From positions 1 through 45,842 of the forward strand of contig JAIPGI010000009.1 in NCBI GenBank assembly GCA_021736215.1: a stretch of 45,842 nucleotides of DNA, read 5' to 3'. The position numbers and the translations under genes are program-made. Of this stretch, positions 16,264 to 24,541 are shown piece by piece (the stretch's first letter is position 1; each line of letters opens with the position of its first letter). The notes under the pieces are model-generated. The model saw only the letters and a program-made list of their open reading frames with translations. It was not told where the DNA came from and ran no database searches. This DNA comes from Candidatus Altimarinota bacterium (GTDB lineage: Bacteria > Patescibacteriota > Gracilibacteria > UBA4473).

Positions 16264-17937
16264 ATGAAGACTCAAACAAAAGTGCTCAAAAAATGGGATT
16301 TAGTAAGAAAGAATCCGATCTTTTGGATTGGCTTAGTAATTTTTTGTGTTGGACTTTTTGGGATTGGAACATTCGTTCGCAAGGCTCTAGTGGGAGAACT
16401 CGACAAGTTCTTTACCAAAGATGCCATTATGACCGCGGAAATGCGTTTAAATGAACCAACTTTGCAAAGACTCCAACAATTGTTTCCAACAACGGATCTT
16501 GGAACTCTTTTTTCCAACATTACTCAAGATAAATTTGGCTTAGATTGGGACGAGGATATTCAGCCATGGATTGGGTCAAATATAGGATTTGCTCTTTTTG
16601 ATAAAGGGGATTTCATTCTTGCGGCAAAGTACAGAAGTCGCGCAAAAGCTGAAAAATTTCTTGATAGATTTCGATTGCCCGACGAAACTTTTGAAATTCG
16701 AAGTGTTGGAGGAGGGGAATTGTGGATACCAGCTTATTCCTCAAATATTGCACTCGGTTTTTATAAAGGATATGTACTTTTTTCTACTTCAGAAAAAATC
16801 TTATCAGAAAATTTTTTAGATTCAGAAAAGATTGCTGATACTGAAAAATATCAGGCTATTCAACGAGATATTCCAAGTCAGTGGGCATTTAATTTTTTTA
16901 TAGATACCGAAAAATTTGCACAACACTTTTTTAATACGGGGCAGTATGCAGTTCAAAAACCAGTATTTCAAGCTATCACACAAGCTCTTCCAGCGGCAGG
17001 ACTTGCTGTTAAATTGGATCAAGAAGCCTTTACAGTTCACTCGAAATTCTTGACTACAGAAGGAGTCTTTGCGGAACGAGAAATCCCTCATGATGCTAAT
17101 CAGACTATGCCAGAATTAGCACAATTTGCTCCACAAAATGTGCTCTTTTTTATGAATGGAGCAGATCTATATCAGAAGTATGTACATACAAAACAATTCC
17201 TAGAAGGGTTTGATCCACAATTTTCTGTCATTTTTGATGGAGTGTTGCGTGGGATTTCCCGTCAATATTTTGGTGAAAAATTTGATTTCGAAAAAGATTT
17301 GCTGTCCCGTTTCCACGGGCAATATGCTATTCTCCTAGATTTCGAAGACGTGTTGTCTCCTTTTGTGAATTTTACGCTTATTACGGGGTTTGGGGGACCA
17401 GATATGGAACAAAACCTTTCTGAATTGCACGATGTTATTCATTTTGCTCAAACGCAGTTTCTGACCGAGAAAAAAGAAGTAAAACTTCCTGACGGAAGTA
17501 TGCGCGAAGAGCTCGTAGCTGTCGATGAAGCGACTATCCCCATCCAAAAGAAAGAGTTTGATGGCGTAACATACTATACTGCAGAAAATGCTGGACAAGG
17601 AAAACAATTTTCTTATACATTTGTAGAAGGATACTTTTTGTTTTCTACATACGAACAAGGAATTCGTTCAATGGTTTCGGCTTATCAGGGGAAGACAGGA
17701 AACCTAGCTCAAAATGAAGATTTTCGGGAAAGTGTGCTTTTCCGATATTCTCCATCAGAAAGTTATGGATTTTTCAATGTCGAAAAACTCGCTTCAGCTC
17801 TTGAGTTGTTATCAACAACTGAAAATCCAGATAATCCGTGGATATCCGCATTCCGAGCGGGAATAAGAAACTTTACATTTGCAAGGAAAGTATTTCCAGA
17901 AGCTGTTTTTTGGACGGGTACATTGTTTTTGAGATAA
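16264..17937 (+). CDS. Membrane-anchored DUF3352-like protein
   Basis: A 557-residue protein with a basic N-terminus, one membrane helix (about residues 19-40) and a long extracytoplasmic domain. Features such as WIGSNIGFALFDKGDFILAAKYRSRAKAEKFLDRF and later FEGVTYYTAENAGQG-like segments (here FDGVTYYTAENAGQG) fit the DUF3352 family, whose function is unknown. Two similar halves seem present: a WIGSNIGFAL-type module near 100 and a FHGQYAILLDFED-type module near 350. It starts a run of envelope genes reaching to 23470. Confidence 0.7.
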   Translation: MKTQTKVLKKWDLVRKNPIFWIGLVIFCVGLFGIGTFVRKALVGELDKFFTKDAIMTAEMRLNEPTLQRLQQLFPTTDLGTLFSNITQDKFGLDWDEDIQPWIGSNIGFALFDKGDFILAAKYRSRAKAEKFLDRFRLPDETFEIRSVGGGELWIPAYSSNIALGFYKGYVLFSTSEKILSENFLDSEKIADTEKYQAIQRDIPSQWAFNFFIDTEKFAQHFFNTGQYAVQKPVFQAITQALPAAGLAVKLDQEAFTVHSKFLTTEGVFAEREIPHDANQTMPELAQFAPQNVLFFMNGADLYQKYVHTKQFLEGFDPQFSVIFDGVLRGISRQYFGEKFDFEKDLLSRFHGQYAILLDFEDVLSPFVNFTLITGFGGPDMEQNLSELHDVIHFAQTQFLTEKKEVKLPDGSMREELVAVDEATIPIQKKEFDGVTYYTAENAGQGKQFSYTFVEGYFLFSTYEQGIRSMVSAYQGKTGNLAQNEDFRESVLFRYSPSESYGFFNVEKLASALELLSTTENPDNPWISAFRAGIRNFTFARKVFPEAVFWTGTLFLR

Positions 17938-18029
17938 GGGTTCTTTTCAAGAGATTGAATAATTGTGGAATAAAATTTTCAACAAATAAAAAAAGGTTGT
18001 ACAATTACATGTGCCTTTCATAAAAATAA

Positions 18030-18593
18030 ATGCAAACAAACACTCCTGCGCAAAGTTCTTCTCTCACCACGTTTACAAAGTTAATTATAATTTTCTTTTT
18101 CTTGGCTGTTTCTGGCTTCGTTATTCATTTGCTTCGGCTAGAAATACGGCAAACACTTCCAATGGAACAAGATAATCCATTTGGGACACCGACAGTGTTC
18201 TTGGGAACATTCACACATCCAGACCCATCGTTTTCTTTTCGTTATCCAACGGATTTTGACATAGATATTTTTCCTGATGGGAAGAGGGGAAAAGCGGTTC
18301 TTTTCCAAAATAAACGGACTGGGGAAGGATTCCAAGTTTATCTTACCCCGTTCGAAGAGCAGATTATTTTGACTCCTGATCGGATTCGTCAGGATATACC
18401 AGATGTTGTGTTAGACCATTTCCAAGAAATTCGTATATCGGGGGTATTAACACTTTTTTTTGCAAGTCAAGATGAAGTATTCGGTGATACGTACGAGGTG
18501 TGGTTTGTTCATCAAGGGACACTTTTTCAGATTACAGCTCCTTCCACTAGTGTAAACCTCTTAAAACAAATTCTTGTGACTTTTACGTTTTAG
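18030..18593 (+). CDS. Small membrane-anchored protein with PsbP-like extracellular part
   Basis: A 187-residue protein with a polar N-terminus, one helix (about residues 17-38) and an extracytoplasmic domain with FSFRYPTDFDIDIFPDGKRGKAVLF, the pattern seen in PsbP-like or DUF-type beta domains of many Patescibacteria. No catalytic motif is visible, and the specific function is unknown. A TACAAT at 18000-18005 lies 24 nt before the ATG. It precedes the LamG gene in the same direction. Confidence 0.65.
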   Translation: MQTNTPAQSSSLTTFTKLIIIFFFLAVSGFVIHLLRLEIRQTLPMEQDNPFGTPTVFLGTFTHPDPSFSFRYPTDFDIDIFPDGKRGKAVLFQNKRTGEGFQVYLTPFEEQIILTPDRIRQDIPDVVLDHFQEIRISGVLTLFFASQDEVFGDTYEVWFVHQGTLFQITAPSTSVNLLKQILVTFTF

Positions 18594-18691
18594 AAATGAA
18601 CCTTTTTTTTGTTATCGGGAATAATGTCTTTCGAGACCGGTCTTGGGGGATTATCGTAATGAACAACGAATAATGAACAATGAACAATTTA

Positions 18692-18818
18692 AAATCTCCC
18701 TCTCTTCGAGTCCGAGCGAAGCTCGCCTCAGAGTCGAGGATCAACTCCCTCTTTGGCAAAGAGGGAGGGGGTTCTTTACCCCCTTTGGAAAAGGGGGAAT
18801 GAAAAGGGGGATTTTGCT
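18692..18818 (+). repeat. Repeat copy A supplying the start of the LamG gene
   Basis: Starts AAATCTCCCTCTCTTCGAGT and contains a hairpin CTCCCTCTTT-GGC-AAAGAGGGAG (18745-18767) and then CCCCTTT...AAGGGGGAATGAAAAGGGGG. A second copy lies at 22662-22784; the first ~75 nt differ at only a few positions. The ATG near the 3' end (18799) is the probable LamG start. Both copies follow tracts of AATGAACAAT type. Confidence 0.85.
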
Positions 18819-21800
18819 TCTTTCTTCTCTCTTTATTTTCTCTTCCTCTGCTCAGGCGGCGACGATCATGCGTCCACCAAATCATTTGGGACTCGTGGGG
18901 CATTGGGAACTGACGAGTGGGAGTTTAAAAAATGGGAAAGCCCAAGACACGGCTTCCAGCATCAATGATGGGACGATTTCTGGGACTGTGGATATGCGAA
19001 ATCATGGATACAAGTTTGATGGAGTAGATGATTATATAAAAATCGGAGATAAATCAGAATTAGAATCAATGGGTGTATTGAGTGTTTCAGCGTGGATTAA
19101 AACAACAACTACTGCGACAAATAAAGGAATTGTAGCGAAATGGTATACAGGGACCGTTTCCTATTCACTAAGAACAAGTGTTAATTCTCCTGGGAAAATA
19201 GATTTTCATACTCAGACATCTGCAACAACCACTTCTACATCTACTAGCTCAATAAATGATGGAAGTTGGCATCATTTAGTAGGCATTTACGATGGCACGA
19301 CGCAGAAACTTTATATTGATGGAATAGAAGAAGACAGTGACTCCCAAACAGGTACTATTAAAGATAGTGAAGAAGAATTTTGTATCGGTACTTTTTGTAA
19401 TGGAACCACTACGGATGGATTTTTCGACGGCAACATCGCCGATGTTCGTGTATACAATTACGCTCTCAGTACCGCAGAAATATTGGATTTAAACAATAAT
19501 AAAAATGCAGGGATCTCCGTCGGACATTGGCCACTTAATCGTAATACACAGGACGTTTCGGGGAATGGAAATCATGGAACGCCACTTCCCGATAATAAAG
19601 GTCCGTATTATACGACAGGGCCACAATCTCAAGCTAACGGAGCTATGGTTTTTGATGGATCAGATGATTATGTGCAAACCACAAATCCACTTTTTTCTGG
19701 AAATGATAACTTTACCTTTAGTGGATGGGTGAAGTTGGGGAATCTTACCAATGTTCATAGATTTTTCTCTCAAGGGAATGAAAGTGCTAACTCTCATTTT
19801 TGGGTAGGGGCGGATGCTACTACGGGGTACTTTCAGTGGGGATTTTGGGCGAATGATAAGACTACAACGACAGCACTCAGTGCTGATACATGGTATCACA
19901 TTGTCGTTGTGAAAGATGGAGCAACTTCCTATGGTTATGTAAATGGAACCCAAATCGATAGTCTCGCTAGTGGAACACTTACTATTGGAAATAATGCTGC
20001 GTATTTGGGAGCCATCTCTGCTAGTCATCCTCATAGATTGGCTGGAAACCTAGCCGATGTTCGGATATACAATAGCGCTCTTACATCTACCGACATTACC
20101 AACTTGTATAATGGACAAAGTGTTGGCACGCCAGTAGGACATTGGTTATTGAATGGAAACATTCAAGATTCTTCAAGTAATGCAAACCATGGAATCGTGA
20201 ATGCAATGAAATTCTATGATGGTCCACTATCAATAGGTGATTCTGCCTACTTCAATGGAGCAAGTTCCATAAGTATTAACAGCAATAGCAGTGCCAAACC
20301 AACAGGATCTCAAACTTTTTCTTTTTGGTATAACACAGATACTCATTTTCCAGTGAATTGGATGCAGATTTTCGGAGGAGTATCATTTTCAGGTAGTGCC
20401 AATGTGGGACATGCTTTTGGAATTACACGACAAGATCTCGGGGGGGCAATAGTCTCAGATCTACATAACGCTGCCACAACTGGTGAAAAACGAAGTATGG
20501 GATGGATTGGATATCCGGGAGAGGGTTGGCATTTTGTAACAAGTATTTATGATAGATCTGCTCCACGGCACATTGTTTACATTGATGGGGTCAAGGTAAT
20601 CGATAAATATCCAGGGAATGCGACGAATTGGGATTCGGGGTACTTGGATGTCAGTTGGGGTAGTACACCATTAAGAATCGGATCAAATTCTGCAGGGACG
20701 GGATGGTTTTATTCAGGGTATTTGAGGGACTTCAAAATTTACAACCGTACGTTGAGTCAAGCGGAAATTTTACGTATGTATACGGCATCGGAAACGACAG
20801 GGAGTGCTAGTACAGTTAAACCTCCATCTCGTACGGGACTTGTAGGAAATTGGAAATTGAGCCAATCAGGGCAGGAAGGGGGGGCAGAATTAAACGTCAA
20901 TTGGGACATGGAAACAGGAGTTACCTCTACATGGAGTTGGGATCCCAAAGCAAACGGGATCCGTTCAGAATACACAGTAGATAAGTATAGAGGAAGTAAA
21001 TCAGCCAAACTCACAAATGCAACAGATAGTTCAATTGCCTTCTGGCAGCAGAGAACTGGTGTAACGGTAGGGACTTATTTTCGTGTTGGCGTATGGGCAA
21101 AAAACGTCGATTGTCCCACCACGCCTTATTGGGGGAATACTGGGGCGACGCTTGTTTCCAGTAATACTGGATCCGCGTCTTTTACGGGGATTTCTACGAC
21201 TGAGTGGAAATATTATACGGCTTTGTTTAAAGCGACTGCTAGTACTGTAGATATTCATGTCCGAACCGCTAATAATGCGACTCAAGGATCTTTTTTGATT
21301 GATGATTTTACCTTCAAAGTTGTTCAAGAAGGCGATGCGAGTGGGAATGGAAATAATGGAATAATTTATAATGGAGTAGTCTATGCGACTGGGCCTCATG
21401 GAGAAAGTGGAGGAGCTATGGATTTTGACGGAACGGATGACGCAGTTTCCATAACTAATATCCCTGCTTCAGAGATTGTATCATCAACGGGGACCTATTC
21501 TTATTGGCTTAAACTTGATACTACAAATTCTCATCATGGACCTTTTCATTGGTATGATAGTGGAGGGGTTGGAACAGCAGATTATATTCGTAATTATATA
21601 AGTGCAGCCAATAACCAAATCGATTTAATTATAGAAGATGAAGATGTTGTAAAAGTAAGTTTAGCTTACGATCTAGATAATTTAGGTTCCTATGTCGGGC
21701 AGTGGCACCATTTCGTTTGGAGACAGGATGGAGGAGCTGATGGAGACGGAATAGATCTTTTTATTGATGGACAAGAAAAAACACTATCTGGAACAAATTC

Positions 21801-22623
21801 TACTGATTGGTGGACATCGCACCTAATAGAAGGAACAAATGTAATTCGTATGGGTCTTTCTTGGTATTATCTTGACGGGAAAATGTCGGATGTGCGTATT
21901 TATAATCGTCCTCTTTCTGGTTCAGAAATAGCAGGGCTCTATCGGAGTTCTAAACCCGCCACAATTAATTCCTCCCAAAACGATAAAGTAACGTCTGGAC
22001 TCGTAGGATTGTGGTCATTTAATGGTCCAGATGTGAATGGAACAGTTGCCTATGATCAATCGGGGAACGGAAATAACGGGACCATTACTGGAGCAGTACC
22101 TGCTATTGGGAAGGTAGGGCAAGGAATGAGTTTTGATGGAAATGATGTTGTTAGTTGCGGTACGGATGTGACATATGCTTTTGGTAGTGGTGATCATTCA
22201 TTTGCTGCGTGGGTAAATCCAAGTGCCTTAGAAACGAGCTCGGTCTATAATTATATTGTGGCAGTAGGAAATGGTTCTGCAGGTCAACAATCTGGGTTTG
22301 GAGTGAAGAATACAGCTAGTGGAGGGAATTTTTTCCATTCAGCTTATTCATCACCATTAATTACTTTTAGTGATACTATCCCTTTGGACGAGTGGTCTCA
22401 TGTGGCACTTGTGCACCAATCGGGGACTAGTAAGCTGTATATAAATGGAGTATGGAAAGAAGATAAAGCTATCACTATGAATGTTCAAACGGGAAAGTGT
22501 TATATTGGTACGCATACTGGAGGATCTTCTTATTTTGATGAAGGAGTTTTGGATGAGGTTCGTATCTATAATCGAGCATTATCGGCAACAGAAATCACAC
22601 AGCTTTATAATTTGGGACGATAA
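18799..22623 (+). CDS. Secreted multi-LamG (concanavalin A-like) surface protein
   Basis: About 1274 residues from ATG 18799, which opens a good signal peptide (MKRGILLLSSLFIFSSSAQA); the frame is open 52 codons farther upstream but that part is translated repeat. Five LamG/LamGL domains are visible, each starting GLVGHWxLx or VGHWxLN, with DxSGNGNHG and FDGxDDYV and ending YNRALSxxEIxxLY. The fourth is split: after GLVGNWKLS about 150 residues resembling a CBM4/9 jelly-roll (NVNWDMETG to FLIDDFTFKV) are inserted before DASGNGNNG. LamG domains bind sugars or proteins, so this is probably an adhesin or glycan-binding protein. No cell-wall anchor is seen. No function beyond binding can be claimed. 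Confidence 0.9.
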   Translation: MKRGILLLSSLFIFSSSAQAATIMRPPNHLGLVGHWELTSGSLKNGKAQDTASSINDGTISGTVDMRNHGYKFDGVDDYIKIGDKSELESMGVLSVSAWIKTTTTATNKGIVAKWYTGTVSYSLRTSVNSPGKIDFHTQTSATTTSTSTSSINDGSWHHLVGIYDGTTQKLYIDGIEEDSDSQTGTIKDSEEEFCIGTFCNGTTTDGFFDGNIADVRVYNYALSTAEILDLNNNKNAGISVGHWPLNRNTQDVSGNGNHGTPLPDNKGPYYTTGPQSQANGAMVFDGSDDYVQTTNPLFSGNDNFTFSGWVKLGNLTNVHRFFSQGNESANSHFWVGADATTGYFQWGFWANDKTTTTALSADTWYHIVVVKDGATSYGYVNGTQIDSLASGTLTIGNNAAYLGAISASHPHRLAGNLADVRIYNSALTSTDITNLYNGQSVGTPVGHWLLNGNIQDSSSNANHGIVNAMKFYDGPLSIGDSAYFNGASSISINSNSSAKPTGSQTFSFWYNTDTHFPVNWMQIFGGVSFSGSANVGHAFGITRQDLGGAIVSDLHNAATTGEKRSMGWIGYPGEGWHFVTSIYDRSAPRHIVYIDGVKVIDKYPGNATNWDSGYLDVSWGSTPLRIGSNSAGTGWFYSGYLRDFKIYNRTLSQAEILRMYTASETTGSASTVKPPSRTGLVGNWKLSQSGQEGGAELNVNWDMETGVTSTWSWDPKANGIRSEYTVDKYRGSKSAKLTNATDSSIAFWQQRTGVTVGTYFRVGVWAKNVDCPTTPYWGNTGATLVSSNTGSASFTGISTTEWKYYTALFKATASTVDIHVRTANNATQGSFLIDDFTFKVVQEGDASGNGNNGIIYNGVVYATGPHGESGGAMDFDGTDDAVSITNIPASEIVSSTGTYSYWLKLDTTNSHHGPFHWYDSGGVGTADYIRNYISAANNQIDLIIEDEDVVKVSLAYDLDNLGSYVGQWHHFVWRQDGGADGDGIDLFIDGQEKTLSGTNSTDWWTSHLIEGTNVIRMGLSWYYLDGKMSDVRIYNRPLSGSEIAGLYRSSKPATINSSQNDKVTSGLVGLWSFNGPDVNGTVAYDQSGNGNNGTITGAVPAIGKVGQGMSFDGNDVVSCGTDVTYAFGSGDHSFAAWVNPSALETSSVYNYIVAVGNGSAGQQSGFGVKNTASGGNFFHSAYSSPLITFSDTIPLDEWSHVALVHQSGTSKLYINGVWKEDKAITMNVQTGKCYIGTHTGGSSYFDEGVLDEVRIYNRALSATEITQLYNLGR

Positions 22624-22661
22624 ACACAATGAGCAATTAAGAATGAAGAATGAACAATTAG

Positions 22662-22784
22662 AAATCTCCCTCTCTTCGAGTCCGAGCGAAGCTCGCCTCA
22701 GAGTTGAGGACCAACTCCCTCTTTTCCAAAGAGGGAGAGTTTCCCCCTTTGGGAAAGGGGGAATGAAAAGGGGGATTTTTCTTC
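22662..22784 (+). repeat. Repeat copy B supplying the start of the TSP3-type gene
   Basis: Second copy of the element at 18692-18818, with hairpin CTCCCTCTTT-TCC-AAAGAGGGAG (22715-22737) and the segment GGGGGAATGAAAAGGGGGAT, whose ATG (22763) starts the next gene. It begins 38 nt after the LamG stop, after an AATGAAGAATGAACAATT tract. Confidence 0.85.
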
Positions 22785-23470
22785 TCGTAATGATAATGAT
22801 ATCTGGGAATGCTTTTGCTCAGAGCACCATGCTCACTCCTGTGCAATTCGAAAACCAGCTTTCAACATTCTTTTGCCAGCCATATAAACTTTCAAAAGAA
22901 ACGACAGAGCTTCGAAAATCTGATGTGGTTCAGGAAGTTGTAAAAATTCTTGAAACAAAAAATATTTCGTTTCCGGCTGACTGGAAAACGATTCTTTTTA
23001 CTGATTTAGAAGGGGATGAACCGTATTTTCAGTCGGCACAAATTTTGGCATCGTTGAGAGTTATCCCCTTCGAGGAATTTGGAAATCAAGATGCTGTAAA
23101 CCCACTTGTGACGAAATCTCAGGCACAAGAAGTATTGAACAATATTTTTGATCAATCGAAATGCGATTTTGCATTAAACTTGGATTGGGATAGAGACGGA
23201 ATTTATAACTATAATGACCGTTGTCCTCGTGTTCCTGCACGAAATACAGAGAATGGTTGTCCATTGTTTTCTTTTCGCCCGTACTCCAAGATTCAGAAAC
23301 CTCGAATCGTCATTAAGTCCAGACTTAATGATGCCAGAAGTCCGGACTTAGGGTATTATTTTTATGAACAGACACAAATAAAAAAGGGGGATAAAATTCG
23401 CGCAGTTATTTTGAATCCCAAGACCAAAGAAGTGCTGTCGGGGAGCGAATGGATGGAAGTAAAAAATTGA
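22763..23470 (+). CDS. Secreted protein with thrombospondin type 3-like Ca-binding repeat
   Basis: From ATG 22763 a signal peptide (MKRGIFLLVMIMISGNAFA) leads a 235-residue protein; longer forms upstream are translated repeat DNA. Residues about 40-135 are helical and SLH-like. Residues 141-166 (DWDRDGIYNYNDRCPRVPAR and NTENGCP) match a thrombospondin type 3 calcium-binding repeat with two Cys. Residues 184-196 are encoded by a palindromic element (23314-23350), after which the chain continues to a short beta-rich tail. Likely a calcium-stabilised surface or matrix protein; exact role unknown. It lies 139 nt after the LamG gene and is probably functionally grouped with it. Confidence 0.8.
   Translation: MKRGIFLLVMIMISGNAFAQSTMLTPVQFENQLSTFFCQPYKLSKETTELRKSDVVQEVVKILETKNISFPADWKTILFTDLEGDEPYFQSAQILASLRVIPFEEFGNQDAVNPLVTKSQAQEVLNNIFDQSKCDFALNLDWDRDGIYNYNDRCPRVPARNTENGCPLFSFRPYSKIQKPRIVIKSRLNDARSPDLGYYFYEQTQIKKGDKIRAVILNPKTKEVLSGSEWMEVKN
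23314..23350. repeat. In-frame palindromic element inside the TSP3-type gene
   Basis: TAAGTCCAGACTT (23314-23326), 11-nt loop, AAGTCCGGACTTA (23338-23350); 12 of 13 positions pair. The layout (13 + 11 + 13, arms self-palindromic) equals that of the CCCGGG elements at 8112 and in rsmA, but the core is AGTCCGGACT. Confidence 0.7.
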
Positions 23471-23628
23471 TGTGATTATACTTTTCCCTCCCTTGGCGGG
23501 AGGGAATTAAAGGGCGGGGGAATTTACCCTCTCCCGCCGTGCTTCGCCATAGCGGCTACGCCCCGGTGAGTAAAGGGTGAGGAAACCAATCGAATGACAA
23601 AAGAAAAAAAATACATACAATTCTGCAG
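23471..23628. other. Repeat-rich intergenic region
   Basis: Contains a hairpin CCCTCCC-TTGGC-GGGAGGG (23486-23504) and GC-rich degenerate palindromes (CTCTCCCGCCGTGCTTCGCC and following). No gene is seen. The hairpin may serve as a terminator for the TSP3-type gene but lacks a T-run. Confidence 0.55.
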
Positions 23629-24507
23629 ATGAAATTTACTGGTCGAGTTGTCCATGGAGCAAATGTTGGGGAGCATTTTGGCGTTGCGACTGCTAACCTC
23701 GAATTGGATCAAGAAATATCTCTTGATGAGGGCGTTTATTTTGTTAGAACCCGGGTTCTGCAGAACCCGGGTTCAGAGTATAATGCACTTCTTCACTATG
23801 GTCATCGCAAGACTTTTGGCGGGGAATTTTCGATAGAAGTGCATATCTTGGATTTTAAACAAGATTTGTACAATCAAAAATTAGAAGTAGAAGTATTACA
23901 TCGAGAGCGAGATGTCCGGAAATTCGACAATGCAGATGCCTTATTTACTCAAATTGAGCAAGATAAAGTTCGTGCGCAGAAGTTTTTTCTTCGTCGAAAA
24001 ATAGCACAGCACTGGAGAGATATTTCAGATGAAGAGAGAAGAAAACTTGATGAGCAGGCAGTAGAGCTTTTGGAGCAAAACGAGTTTTTCCTTAAAGCAA
24101 CAAGGGTATTTGCCTTTGCTCCAATGAGAGATGAATTGCACTTTGTACAAAAAATGTGTTCAATATTCCCAGACAAAGATTATTTTTGGCCAAAAGTTGA
24201 GCACGATAAAATTCACTTTTTTCTCGATACATTTGAGAATCTAAAGCTTGGCGCTTTTAATATTAGAGAGCCAAAAGTAGCTTTTGAAGCAATTCCTAGA
24301 ACGCAAGATGTTGTTATCGTTCCTGCATTGGCGGCGGATGAATGGGGATATCGGCTCGGACGAGGAAAAGGCTACTATGATCGATTTCTCGCAACGACGA
24401 AATCCCACAGTATTACACTGCTTCCATATTTTGCCATATCTCCCAAAAAAATTCCGACAGAACCTCACGATCAGATGATTGATGAGGTTTTGGTAATAAA
24501 AAAGTAG
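23629..24507 (+). CDS. Fusion: riboflavin kinase + 5-formyltetrahydrofolate cyclo-ligase
   Basis: A 292-residue protein made of two enzymes. Residues about 1-110 match riboflavin kinase: GRVVHGANVGEHFGVATANL (compare GFPTANL), GVYFVRTRV, YGHRKTFGG and VEVHILDF...LYNQKLEVEVLHRERDVRKF; this domain makes FMN from riboflavin and ATP. Residues about 120-292 match 5-formyl-THF cyclo-ligase (MTHFS): FLRRKIAQHWRDISDEERRK, FAFAPMRDELHF, DVVIVPALAADEWGYRLGRG and KGYYDRFL; this domain turns 5-formyl-THF into 5,10-methenyl-THF. Riboflavin kinase is normally fused to FAD synthetase, which is absent here. A palindrome (23747-23774) encodes residues 40-49 in a loop of the kinase domain. The Pro of GFPTAN is Ala. 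Confidence 0.88.
   Translation: MKFTGRVVHGANVGEHFGVATANLELDQEISLDEGVYFVRTRVLQNPGSEYNALLHYGHRKTFGGEFSIEVHILDFKQDLYNQKLEVEVLHRERDVRKFDNADALFTQIEQDKVRAQKFFLRRKIAQHWRDISDEERRKLDEQAVELLEQNEFFLKATRVFAFAPMRDELHFVQKMCSIFPDKDYFWPKVEHDKIHFFLDTFENLKLGAFNIREPKVAFEAIPRTQDVVIVPALAADEWGYRLGRGKGYYDRFLATTKSHSITLLPYFAISPKKIPTEPHDQMIDEVLVIKK
23747..23774. repeat. Perfect 28-bp palindrome inside the riboflavin kinase domain
   Basis: GAACCCGGGTTC, TGCA, GAACCCGGGTTC. Two copies of a 12-bp palindrome around TGCA make the whole 28 bp self-complementary. It shares the CCCGGG core and TTC/GAA edges with the element at 8112-8148, and is read in frame through residues 40-49. Confidence 0.85.
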
Positions 24508-24508
24508 G

Positions 24509-24527
24509 GACGTAGCATTGCTACGTC
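24509..24527. repeat. Small inverted repeat between two convergent genes
   Basis: GACGTAGC-ATT-GCTACGTC, extendable with wobble pairs to 11 bp. It sits 1 nt past the stop of the RibK-MTHFS gene and 14 nt past the nusA stop on the other strand, so it could end both transcripts, though no T-run is present. Confidence 0.55.
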
Positions 24528-24541
24528 TCTACAAATTAAAT

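Noticed and set aside
18692-22784. CRISPR array or direct-repeat array
   Set aside because: Only two copies 4 kb apart with genes between; the short AATGAACAAT tracts are not regularly spaced by unique spacers.
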